This document shows positions 1 to 7,486 of a stretch of DNA of 33,127 nt, piece after piece (the first letter of the stretch is position 1; every line of letters begins with the position of its first letter). The notes beneath the pieces are model-generated. The model was not told where the DNA came from, made no database searches, and worked only from the letters and a program-made list of their open reading frames with translations. The DNA is from Candidatus Adlerbacteria bacterium (GTDB lineage: Bacteria > Patescibacteriota > Minisyncoccia > Phycocordibacterales > SBAW01). Location of the stretch: contig CAIWUA010000047.1 in assembly GCA_903915735.1 (NCBI GenBank), positions 1-33,127 on the forward strand, given 5' to 3'. The position numbers and the translations under genes were made by a program.

Positions 1-1
1 A

Positions 2-316
2 ATATCGGCCGAGCTGTACCGCCCCCACCTGCAAAAGACCATCTACCTGCTCGACGAGCCGACCGTAGGCTTGCATTACGAAGACGTGCGCAAGCTTATC
101 GACATACTCAACAAGCTGGTGGCGGCGGGCAACTCGGTGGTGCTTATCGAGCACAATATGGATATCATCAAGTCGGCCGACTATCTGCTCGACTTTGGCC
201 CCGAGGGCGGGGTAGGGGGCGGCAACTTGGTAGCCAAGGGCACGCCCGAGGAGGTGGCCAATAACAAGCACTCGCACACCGGCACCTACCTCCGGCGCGT
301 ACTGAAGGGTCGCTAA
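2..316 (+). CDS. uvrA: Excinuclease ABC subunit A, C-terminal fragment (5' end outside window)
   Basis: Frame open from base 2: [70 protein letters not shown]...; Walker B/D-loop and His-loop typical of UvrA. Confidence 0.96.
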   Translation: MSAELYRPHLQKTIYLLDEPTVGLHYEDVRKLIDILNKLVAAGNSVVLIEHNMDIIKSADYLLDFGPEGGVGGGNLVAKGTPEEVANNKHSHTGTYLRRVLKGR

Positions 317-324
317 CCAATCGT

Positions 325-1578
325 ATGACACTCGAGCAATTTAAAAAAAAGGCTGCAAAAATCCCGGATGCGCCCGGGGTGTACTTTTTTTTGGCGAAAA
401 ATAAAAAGATACTGTACATCGGCAAAGCCACTAGCTTGCGTGACCGCGTGCGCAGCTATTTTGCCGGTGATTTGCATCAGGTGCGATCGCCGCTTATTGC
501 CAACATGGTCGAAAAGGCGGCTTCGATAGACTGGCGGCAAACCGACTCGGTGCTCGAGGCGTTGATACTTGAGGCAAATTTAATCAAGACCTACAAACCC
601 GCAGCAAATACTGACCTTAAAGACGATAAAAGCTTTAACTATGTAGTGGTCACGCAAGAGGATTATCCTCGCGTGCTAGTTGTCCGTGGCAGGGATTTGA
701 AAATTGAAAATTTAAAATTGAAAAATATTTTCGGTCCCTTCCCGCACGGGCTGCAGCTGCAGCAGGCGATGAAGTTGGTGCGCAAAATATTCCCATACCG
801 CGACAAATGTTTACCCTGCGAAGCCTTGGCGAAGAAGGGCGTGCGATGCAAACGTTGCTTTAACGCGCAAATAGGCTTGTGCCCCGGCGTGTGCTCGGGC
901 GAAACCAGCAAAGCCGAGTATGCTAAGACGGTGCGGCATATCGTGCTGCTCTTTAAGGGTAAAAAGAAAGAGCTTATAAAAGAGCTCGGCCGCGAGATGA
1001 AGCGCGCCGCTAAAGAAGAAAAGTTTGAAGAGGCCAAGCAGTTGCGTGGGCAGGTGTTTGCGCTCGGTCATATCCAAGACGTGTCTCTTATTAAAGACGA
1101 GTATCGAAACCCTCGGACATCCGATGTCCGAACTTTTAGAATCGAGGCCTATGATGTTGCGCACTTGCGCGGCGGCAGCAATGTCGGCGTGATGACGGTG
1201 GTCGAGGACGGGACGCCAAACAAAAAAGAGTACCGCAAATTTATCATCCGCACCGCCAAAGGTGGTGATGACGTCGGCGCGCTTAAAGAAATTTTGAGTC
1301 GTCGGTTGGGACACAACGAGTGGCCGCTACCGCGCTTGGTGGTGGTAGACGGCGCCACCGCGCAAATAAAGGCAGCCGAAAAGCTGCTTGAGTCGCTGGG
1401 GATAAAAATCCCCGTGGTCGGTGTAGTGAAGGACGAAAAGCATCGCCCGCGCGAGCTGCGCGGCGACAAAACAATAATCAAAGACCGCGAAAGGGATATC
1501 TTGCTGGCCAACGCCGAGGCCCACCGCTTTGCCATTGGCTATCACCGCAAAACCCTACGAAAAAGAGGGTATAATTAA
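325..1578 (+). CDS. uvrC: Excinuclease ABC subunit C, short form (GIY-YIG, UVR and RNase H-like domains; no C-terminal HhH)
   Basis: IPDAPGVYFFLAKNKKILYIGKA (GIY-YIG); RIEAYDVAHLRGGSNVGVMTVVEDG and LVVVDGATAQIKAA (RNase H-like); ends at AEAHRFAIGYHRKTLRKRGYN. Confidence 0.95.
   Translation: MTLEQFKKKAAKIPDAPGVYFFLAKNKKILYIGKATSLRDRVRSYFAGDLHQVRSPLIANMVEKAASIDWRQTDSVLEALILEANLIKTYKPAANTDLKDDKSFNYVVVTQEDYPRVLVVRGRDLKIENLKLKNIFGPFPHGLQLQQAMKLVRKIFPYRDKCLPCEALAKKGVRCKRCFNAQIGLCPGVCSGETSKAEYAKTVRHIVLLFKGKKKELIKELGREMKRAAKEEKFEEAKQLRGQVFALGHIQDVSLIKDEYRNPRTSDVRTFRIEAYDVAHLRGGSNVGVMTVVEDGTPNKKEYRKFIIRTAKGGDDVGALKEILSRRLGHNEWPLPRLVVVDGATAQIKAAEKLLESLGIKIPVVGVVKDEKHRPRELRGDKTIIKDRERDILLANAEAHRFAIGYHRKTLRKRGYN
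696..732 (+). repeat. AT-rich patch (family C) inside uvrC
   Basis: TTTGAAAATTGAAAATTTAAAATTGAAAAATATTTTC; direct repeat AAAATTGAAAA; encodes LKIENLKLKN in GC-rich surroundings. Confidence 0.55.
814..839 (+). repeat. Element family B copy 1: 26-bp interrupted palindrome inside uvrC
   Basis: CCCTGC GAA GCC TT GGC GAA GAAGGG; read in frame as (C)EALAKKG; shares GAAGCCTTGGCGAAGAAGGG with 30804-30829. Confidence 0.8.
1113..1131 (+). repeat. Element family A copy 1: 19-bp palindrome inside uvrC
   Basis: TCGGACATC-C-GATGTCCGA, 9-bp perfect arms; encodes RTSDVR in the linker before the RNase H-like domain. Confidence 0.9.
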
Positions 1579-1581
1579 AAG

Positions 1582-2478
1582 ATGAGAACCGTGGTTGCGG
1601 TGTTGCGCGGCGGGCCGAGTAATGAGTATGACGTATCGCTCAAGACGGGGGCGAGCGTGCTTGGTGCACTCGACAAAGACAAGTACGAGGCGCGCGATAT
1701 TTTTATATCGCGCGGTGGCGTGTGGCACCTGCACGGCATCGAGATACATCCCGAGCGCGCCTTGCGCGGCGTCGACGTGGCCTTTAACGCGATGCATGGT
1801 GAGTATGGCGAGGACGGTGCGGCGCAGCGCTTGCTCGACAGTCTAGGTGTGGCATATACCGGCTCGGGCGCGCACCCGTCGGCGGTGGCTTTTGACAAGC
1901 ATCGCACGCGCGAGGCGGTCAAAAACCTGGGGGTAAAAATAGCCCATGGCAGGGTAGTGGATAATAGCGGCAGTGTCGAGAGTCTGGCGCACGAGCTCTT
2001 TCGTAGCTTCCCGCATCCGGCGATAATTAAGCCGGTCAGTGGCGGCTCATCTATAGGGATAGCGGTTGCAGAAAACTTTCATTCTCTGCAATGGGCTCTT
2101 GAGTGTGCATTCGAAATATCACCGCAGATATTGGTCGAAGAATATATAAAAGGCCGCGACGCAACAGTGGGTGTTATTGATAATTTTAGGAACGAAAAAA
2201 CATACACCACGATCCCGGTGCCGGTCAATTTTACCGAGCAAGAAAAAAATATATTAACCAATACAGCCCGCGCCGTGCACGAGGGGCTTGGGCTGGCGCA
2301 TTACTCGCGTTCTGACTTTATCGTCAGCCCGCGCGGCATCTACTTTTTAGAGGTCAACACCTTGCCGGGGCTTACCACCGAGTCGCTGCTCCCCAAAGCG
2401 CTCGAGGCCGGCGGGACCAAACTGTCGCATTTTCTCGACCATGTCATTTCGTTGGCGCGTGGTAGAAAACAAGCATGA
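1582..2478 (+). CDS. ddl: D-alanine--D-alanine ligase
   Basis: ATP-grasp ligase: VAVLRGGPSNEYDVSLKTG, PAIIKPVSGGSSIGIAVAEN, ILVEEYIKGRDATVGVI, FLEVNTLPGLTTESLLPK. Confidence 0.95.
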   Translation: MRTVVAVLRGGPSNEYDVSLKTGASVLGALDKDKYEARDIFISRGGVWHLHGIEIHPERALRGVDVAFNAMHGEYGEDGAAQRLLDSLGVAYTGSGAHPSAVAFDKHRTREAVKNLGVKIAHGRVVDNSGSVESLAHELFRSFPHPAIIKPVSGGSSIGIAVAENFHSLQWALECAFEISPQILVEEYIKGRDATVGVIDNFRNEKTYTTIPVPVNFTEQEKNILTNTARAVHEGLGLAHYSRSDFIVSPRGIYFLEVNTLPGLTTESLLPKALEAGGTKLSHFLDHVISLARGRKQA

Positions 2479-2807
2479 CCAAGCTGGCTAAAAAAAAGTG
2501 CAAGCCGTGCGAGGGCTGCGTCGACCCGCTGTACCCCGAGCAGTCCGAGGTGCTCTTAAAGCAGCTTAACCCCGAGTGGATGCTCATCGACCAGTGCCGC
2601 ATGCTGGCGCGTACATTTATCTTTAAAGATTTTAAACAGGCGCTCGCCTTTGCCAATAAGGTGGGCGCCATTGCCGAAGAGGAGGGTCACCATCCCGACC
2701 TCACCATAGGCTACGGCAATGTCGGGGTCGAGCTAACCACCCACGCCCTGGGTGGCCTCTCCGAAAACGATTTCATAGTGGCAGCCAAGATAGACGAAAT
2801 AAAATAA
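2475..2807 (+). CDS. 4a-hydroxytetrahydrobiopterin dehydratase (pterin-4a-carbinolamine dehydratase, PCD/DCoH)
   Basis: FKDFKQALAFANKVGAIAEEEGHHPDLTIGYGNVGVELTTHALGGLSENDFIVAAKID. Confidence 0.92.
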   Translation: MTKLAKKKCKPCEGCVDPLYPEQSEVLLKQLNPEWMLIDQCRMLARTFIFKDFKQALAFANKVGAIAEEEGHHPDLTIGYGNVGVELTTHALGGLSENDFIVAAKIDEIK

Positions 2808-2811
2808 CTCA

Positions 2812-2835
2812 GTAGTTAACTACGTAGTTAATTAC
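2812..2835. repeat. Tandem palindromic 12-mers between the PCD gene and tRNA-Ala
   Basis: GTAGTTAACTAC|GTAGTTAATTAC; first unit perfectly palindromic; TTAACTACGTAGTTAA is a 16-bp perfect palindrome across the junction. Confidence 0.75.
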
Positions 2836-2842
2836 ATACTTG

Positions 2843-2915
2843 TGGACCCAACCGGGATCGAACCGGTCACCTCCTCATTGCAAATGAGGCGCTCTACCAA
2901 ATGAGCTATGGGCCC
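2843..2915 (-). tRNA. tRNA-Ala (anticodon TGC)
   Basis: GGGCCCATAGCTCATTTGGTAGAGCGCCTCATTTGCAATGAGGAGGTGACCGGTTCGATCCCGGTTGGGTCCA; loop TTTGCAA; G3:U70; no encoded CCA. Confidence 0.97.
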
Positions 2916-2943
2916 TTATTAGATACTCTACCGTTTTTTGGGC

Positions 2944-2974
2944 AAAATAAAAAGCGCCCCCAGTTGGGGAGCGC
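2944..2974 (-). terminator. Rho-independent terminator of the 2981-3628 minus gene
   Basis: GCGC CCCC agtt GGGG a GCGC with an A-rich flank on + (T tract on -). Confidence 0.8.
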
Positions 2975-2980
2975 GTAATG

Positions 2981-3628
2981 TCAGGCAGGTTCTGGGCCAA
3001 ACGTGCCGCCTTTCGACCGGATGATGCTTTCGGCAGAAGGCATAGCCGGTGTCGGTGGTTCGGCCATGCGATTAAGCGCGGCTAGTACCCGTAGTCGGCG
3101 GAAGTGATGCCGCAACGGGGCCCAGACGAAAACATTCGACAGGCCGACTAATCCCAAAGCCAAAAACAAGTACGCGGACCAGTCATCGAACCCGAACCGC
3201 AGTAATCCGGCAATGCCTAAGACTAGGCAGAATCCGAGACCCGCGACGTCTTTAGGTCTTAAGGATTTTATTTCTGCCCAAGCTGACCATGGTTTTGTCC
3301 GCTCTTTTGCCAACCATATAACGTGTAGTGTTGGAGGATTAAGGAGCGGGTGAAAAGCCATCAACTTTTTGTCGGGTGTGATACCGAGAACGTAATAGAC
3401 CGAACCCCGCATAGGTTTGGGCTCGGCATAGATCACGACCTGATCGAGCAGGTTGCCGTGTTCGGTGAGATTGTAGTTGATGGCAAAGCGGACTTCTGAC
3501 GGCAGTCTGGCAAACTGCGCAAACGAACCGCGGCCACGAAAGGTAAAAGTGCTTTGTTTAAACGGCTCAAGCGCCGCTTGTACCACCGTCGCCTCGTCAT
3601 CGCTCAGGTAGCGCGCTATTTCGGTCAT
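2981..3628 (-). CDS. Hypothetical membrane protein (two predicted TM segments)
   Basis: 215-aa ORF; hydrophobic DVAGLGFCLVLGIAGLLRFG and WSAYLFLALGLVGLSNVFVWAP; SD-like AAAGGGAGA 5' of the ATG; own terminator. Confidence 0.8.
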   Translation of the reverse strand: MTEIARYLSDDEATVVQAALEPFKQSTFTFRGRGSFAQFARLPSEVRFAINYNLTEHGNLLDQVVIYAEPKPMRGSVYYVLGITPDKKLMAFHPLLNPPTLHVIWLAKERTKPWSAWAEIKSLRPKDVAGLGFCLVLGIAGLLRFGFDDWSAYLFLALGLVGLSNVFVWAPLRHHFRRLRVLAALNRMAEPPTPAMPSAESIIRSKGGTFGPEPA

Positions 3629-3716
3629 GGCCGTCTCCCTTTTGTTACAAGTTGCGTCTGCAAAAAGTTAACCACATTTGTCGAGGTTAGACAATGTTTG
3701 CTATGATGCAACCACC

Positions 3717-3790
3717 GCACCTTTAGCTCAGCTGGTTAGAGCGCTGTACTCACACTACAGAGGTCTCAGGTTCGAATCCTGAAAGGTGCA
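3717..3790 (+). tRNA. tRNA-Val (anticodon CAC)
   Basis: GCACCTTTAGCTCAGCTGGTTAGAGCGCTGTACTCACACTACAGAGGTCTCAGGTTCGAATCCTGAAAGGTGCA; loop CTCACAC; no encoded CCA. Confidence 0.95.
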
Positions 3791-3791
3791 C

Positions 3792-3820
3792 TTGACAGGA
3801 ATAGCAAAGGGGTGTATAAT
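3792..3820 (+). promoter_or_regulatory. Perfect-consensus housekeeping sigma promoter
   Basis: TTGACA (3792-3797), 17-bp spacer, TATAAT (3815-3820). Confidence 0.88.
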
Positions 3821-3871
3821 GGCAACACCTCAGTTTGCGCAGTGCAGCTGATGAAATGAAAGGTCTTTCTA

Positions 3872-4033
3872 ATGTTGCCATCAACAAACCAGAGCGGGGC
3901 CTCTGGTAAAACACAGACCCCTAATCCGGCTGTCTGCAACTGTTGCGGTCGTCGCAAGCGTCTGGTCGAAGGGGTTTTGGTCTGCGCAGTCTGCGAGTCG
4001 GACAAGGCGCAGGAACCGGATCGCCAACGGTAG
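3872..4033 (+). CDS. 53-aa putative zinc-ribbon small protein (below the size cut-off of the supplied ORF track)
   Basis: MLPSTNQSGASGKTQTPNPAVCNCCGRRKRLVEGVLVCAVCESDKAQEPDRQR*; CNCC...CAVC pairs; flanked by a consensus promoter, AAAGG upstream and a strong terminator. Confidence 0.72.
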   Translation: MLPSTNQSGASGKTQTPNPAVCNCCGRRKRLVEGVLVCAVCESDKAQEPDRQR

Positions 4034-4087
4034 TCGGGGATAAAAATATTGTAAAAAGTGCGTGATGGCAGGGAGAAACGTCAAACG

Positions 4088-4122
4088 GGGTCGAGCTACT
4101 ATGCTCGACCCTTTCGCTTTTT
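4088..4122 (+). terminator. Rho-independent terminator
   Basis: GGGTCGAGC tactat GCTCGACCC followed by TTTCGCTTTTT. Confidence 0.87.
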
Positions 4123-4148
4123 ATTGCTATATTTGGGCTTACAGATTT

Positions 4149-4219
4149 CGGGCTGTAGTATACCGGTAGTACGCGCGCTTCGGGTGCGTGAAGACTGGGT
4201 TCGATTCCCAGCAGCCCGA
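4149..4219 (+). tRNA. tRNA-Pro (anticodon CGG)
   Basis: CGGGCTG...CAGCCCG acceptor stem; anticodon loop TTCGGGT; CTGGGTTCGATTCCCAG T arm. Confidence 0.92.
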
Positions 4220-4245
4220 CAAGATGATATAGTTTTTTAGTTTAG

Positions 4246-4319
4246 GGGCCCGTAGTTAAGTGGTACAACGCTGCATTCGCATTGCAGAGGCGCGAGTTCG
4301 ATTCTCGCCGGGTCCACCA
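4246..4319 (+). tRNA. tRNA-Ala (anticodon CGC), CCA encoded
   Basis: GGGCCCG...CGGGTCC-A-CCA; anticodon loop TTCGCAT; G3:U70. Confidence 0.95.
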
Positions 4320-5111
4320 TTAGTAGTGTTCGGCTTTTCCGCGCCTAAAGACGCGATATAGGTACAAGTTGTACGCCATTACTATCGGTAAGAGCGGCAC
4401 TATCCCGTAGAGCATAAAGGTTAATGTTTTTGCCGAGGCGGCCGCATCGGTAATGGTTAAGCTGCCGGGGATCAAATAAGGATGCACGCTTAAGGCTACG
4501 ACGCAGGTGTTGACTACAAATGCACTAAGGAGGATGGTGTACAAATGGGTGCGCCAGCCGCGTGTGTTGGATGTTTTTTTAAGCAAATACGCATAGCCCA
4601 TCGCGCTGTACCCGACGATGATCCCCAGGGTGATAAAAAAGGTGAGCGGGGTCACCCAATCAAAAGGGCCGCCGGCAAACTGACCGTTACTAATGGTAAT
4701 GCCGCCCAAGAGTCCGCCGAGCGCTGCGCCTTGGCCGATAATTGCGAGCAAGCTCCCTAACCCAAACAGCAGACTCCAAAACCGCTTGCGCCGCGCAAGA
4801 GCGTGGAACTCAAACGAGGCTGCGCGGATAATAAGCCCAAAGAGTGTGAGCATAACGGGGACATATAGTGCGTTGAGTATGATCGAGTATCCAAGCGGGA
4901 AGGCTCCAAACAGCGTCCCGCCCGCGATAACCAACCAGGTTTCGTTGGCGTCCCAAATAGGGCCGATGGTTTGCATCATGAGCGACCTGCCCGACTCTTT
5001 GTTGGGCAAGAGTGAGAGGAACCCAAGCCCCAGGTCGGCGCCATCGAGCAGCACATACAAAGCCACCTCAAGACACACAATGCCAAACCAAATAGTCGGG
5101 AGGTTTATCAT
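4320..5111 (-). CDS. cydB: Cytochrome bd ubiquinol oxidase subunit II, short form (263 aa)
   Basis: TIWFGIVCLEVALYVLLDGADLGLGFLSLL, IGPIWDANETWLVIAGGTLFGAFPLGYS; overlaps cydA by 4 nt. Confidence 0.95.
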   Translation of the reverse strand: MINLPTIWFGIVCLEVALYVLLDGADLGLGFLSLLPNKESGRSLMMQTIGPIWDANETWLVIAGGTLFGAFPLGYSIILNALYVPVMLTLFGLIIRAASFEFHALARRKRFWSLLFGLGSLLAIIGQGAALGGLLGGITISNGQFAGGPFDWVTPLTFFITLGIIVGYSAMGYAYLLKKTSNTRGWRTHLYTILLSAFVVNTCVVALSVHPYLIPGSLTITDAAASAKTLTFMLYGIVPLLPIVMAYNLYLYRVFRRGKAEHY

Positions 5112-6418
5112 ATTTTTGTCTCAAACTCGGGCCCGGTTTTGACGATGCGGTAGGTAAAATAAATAAACAGCGCGCCGAAAGCCAAATACATAAGCGTAAA
5201 TATGACGGTGGTAGCGGCGACGGTGGCCGGGTTGAGATTGCTCGAGACCCCCGCGCTCGTGCGCATGAGGTGGTAGACCACCCACGGTTGGCGGCCTATC
5301 TCGCGGACCATCCAGCCGGCCTCGGTTGCAACAAACCCAAGCGGCATGGCAAGCACCCATAGCCACAAGAATGCGCGGGTCTGAAGTTTATTTTTGTACC
5401 AGCACCACACGCCTGCGGCCATAAGAAAAAATAATATAAATCCGATACCCACCATCAGGCGGAACGACCAAAAGACTATAGTTGCCTCGGTGTCGATTGG
5501 GCGATCGTCGGCTGCAAAGTCGTTGAGGCCTTGTACGCGGCCGGTCGGGGAGTCGGTGAGCAGCATACTAAGACCGTTTGGTATAGACACCCCAGGCACT
5601 AACACAAGCGGCGCACCTTGGCCTGCCGGGTTGGTGTCAGAGTGCATCTCAAAGGCGGCGACCTTTTGGGGTTGATACTTAATTGCCACCAATCCGCTCA
5701 TGTGGCCGATTGCCAACTGCAGCGGCACCACGGCAATAGCAAGCACTAAACAGTATTTAAACGTATCCAAAAAGAAGTTCTTTTTTGCACTGTCTGCTTT
5801 CGACAAAAGTACGAGCGCGCAAATACCCGCCATCATAAACAAAGTTGTTTCGACGCAGGCGACCCACATGTGTGCAAACGACACGAGCGTGTCGGGGTTA
5901 AATATAGCGGCGCTGTAGTTTGAGACTATAAGTTTGCCGCCTTCGACGACGACGCCAACCGGCACTTGCATCCACGAGTTGGCGGCCATGATCCAAAACG
6001 CCGACAATGTCGCGCCGACAAAAATCATCGCGTTGGCAAACAGGTGCACCCCGCGACTAACCCGCTGCCATCCAAAAACAAAGATGCCAAGAAAAGCGGC
6101 CTCAAGCGCAAAGGCGACGGTCGACTCAAACCCTAGTACGTTGCCAAAAAAGTCGCCCGCTGCGCTGCTAAACGCCGCCCAGTTGGTGCCAAACTCAAAC
6201 TCAAGCGGGATACCACTCACGGTGCCTATGGCAAAAGTCAGGATAAAAATTTTAGTCCAAAAACGCAGTTGCCGATAGTAACGCTCGTCGTTGGTGTACA
6301 GCCACAGCGCCTCCATCACGAGCATAAATAACGACAGGCCGATCGACATAATCGGCCAAAGGATATGAAAAGCCGCTGTGTCGCCAAACTGCAGGCGCGA
6401 AAAAGCTAAGACGTCCAT
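5108..6418 (-). CDS. cydA: Cytochrome bd ubiquinol oxidase subunit I
   Basis: SRLQFGDTAAFHILWPIMSIGLSL, FEFGTNWAAFSSAAGDFFG, ALEAAFLGIFVFGWQR, REIGRQPWVVYHLMRTSAGVS. Confidence 0.97.
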   Translation of the reverse strand: MDVLAFSRLQFGDTAAFHILWPIMSIGLSLFMLVMEALWLYTNDERYYRQLRFWTKIFILTFAIGTVSGIPLEFEFGTNWAAFSSAAGDFFGNVLGFESTVAFALEAAFLGIFVFGWQRVSRGVHLFANAMIFVGATLSAFWIMAANSWMQVPVGVVVEGGKLIVSNYSAAIFNPDTLVSFAHMWVACVETTLFMMAGICALVLLSKADSAKKNFFLDTFKYCLVLAIAVVPLQLAIGHMSGLVAIKYQPQKVAAFEMHSDTNPAGQGAPLVLVPGVSIPNGLSMLLTDSPTGRVQGLNDFAADDRPIDTEATIVFWSFRLMVGIGFILFFLMAAGVWCWYKNKLQTRAFLWLWVLAMPLGFVATEAGWMVREIGRQPWVVYHLMRTSAGVSSNLNPATVAATTVIFTLMYLAFGALFIYFTYRIVKTGPEFETKI

Positions 6419-6427
6419 GTACTGAAT

Positions 6428-6437
6428 ATGCTAGCAT
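6428..6437. promoter_or_regulatory. Palindromic candidate bidirectional -10 between cydA (-) and 6446 (+)
   Basis: ATGCTAGCAT; TAGCAT on each strand, 8 nt (+) and 9 nt (-) before the start codons; no clear -35. Confidence 0.5.
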
Positions 6438-6445
6438 GACCAGCG

Positions 6446-6937
6446 ATGACCTTAACGACCCACGCTATAGTCGGCGCCGCGGCGGCAAGTTTTTTCCCAA
6501 CCATGCCGTACGCCGCGTTTGCCGCGGGGTTTGCAAGCCATTTGTTAATAGACAGTCTGCCGCATTGGGATGAAGGTTCGGCCGTGTTGCGCTCGATGCG
6601 TATCGACCCCCAAGGTCGTCGAGATATGAAGATAGGGAAGAGTTTTGTACTTGATCTTTTGTATTTAGCGGCGGAGAGTTTTGTCGGTTTAGCGGCCGGT
6701 ATTTTATTTTTTTCGGTGTGGCTGCAGGTACCGCTTGCTATCGTGCTTGTTGGTGTAGTGGCCGGCCTTTTACCCGACGCGCTGCATTTTGTATATTTTA
6801 AAACACGGTCAGTGCTTTTGCGCGACTTTGAGCGCTTTCATGCCTATATTCAACACGAGTACACAAACAAACTCTATCTTTTGGTAGAGGCGGCGTTGGT
6901 GGCCGGGGCGGTTGTGCTGCGCGCTGCTATTGGTTAG
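6446..6937 (+). CDS. Membrane-bound metal-dependent hydrolase-like protein (YdjM/DUF457-like)
   Basis: HAIVGAAAASFFPTMPYAAFAAGFASHLLIDSLPHWDEG; GLLPDALHF. Confidence 0.65.
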   Translation: MTLTTHAIVGAAAASFFPTMPYAAFAAGFASHLLIDSLPHWDEGSAVLRSMRIDPQGRRDMKIGKSFVLDLLYLAAESFVGLAAGILFFSVWLQVPLAIVLVGVVAGLLPDALHFVYFKTRSVLLRDFERFHAYIQHEYTNKLYLLVEAALVAGAVVLRAAIG

Positions 6938-7382
6938 AGGCTTGATCAAACAAACTGTGTATATAGGCAGTAAAGGCCGCCGGAGCCTGGGCAAGGTTTG
7001 TCGTGTGCTGCACCAGCACACTTTGGAAGCGAGACGCAAGGTCGCTCGCTCGGGCATCTTCGCCTACTGCTTTAAGCAGGGTTACGCGGTCTGAAATGTG
7101 TTGGACATGTATACGCAGGCTGGTCATGATGTTTTGTTGCGCAGCACTGTCGAGCTTGTCGTGCGAGGCGAGTGCCTGCGCTTCGTCGAGCCGCACGGTC
7201 ACGACCGAAAGATCCCAGTTTGCTTTAGCGTCGCCTCCTTGAGCGAGCACCCCCTCGACGTTTTCGTTAATATCAGTTTTAAAGCCCCACAACGGGTCGC
7301 CGGGGAGCGCATGATCGGCCAGCAAGGCGGTACCACCACCAAGCGCCGCTGCAATAATAAGAGCAATAACTATCGCGGGCAT
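6927..7382 (-). CDS. Secreted or membrane-anchored helical protein, DUF5667-like
   Basis: N-terminal TM/signal then LLADHALPGDPLWGFKTDINENVEGVLA and helical repeats; TATACT 7 nt before the ATG. Confidence 0.65.
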   Translation of the reverse strand: MPAIVIALIIAAALGGGTALLADHALPGDPLWGFKTDINENVEGVLAQGGDAKANWDLSVVTVRLDEAQALASHDKLDSAAQQNIMTSLRIHVQHISDRVTLLKAVGEDARASDLASRFQSVLVQHTTNLAQAPAAFTAYIHSLFDQASNQ

Positions 7383-7425
7383 ACCCTTAAGTATAACTGG
7401 ATATTAAATGGTGGGGATATAGATA

Positions 7426-7453
7426 TTGACTAATTGTGTTGAAGTTGTACTAT
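7426..7453 (+). promoter_or_regulatory. Promoter of the 7487 gene
   Basis: TTGACT (7426-7431), 16 bp, TACTAT (7448-7453). Confidence 0.65.
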
Positions 7454-7486
7454 TCTCTCCAGAATCTTTGACCAAGGGAGGGAAGT

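Noticed and set aside
2065-2096. TTGCAGA...TCTGCAA hairpin in ddl within an AT-richer patch
   Set aside because: Only a 7-bp stem with a 12-nt loop and no second copy; compatible with chance.
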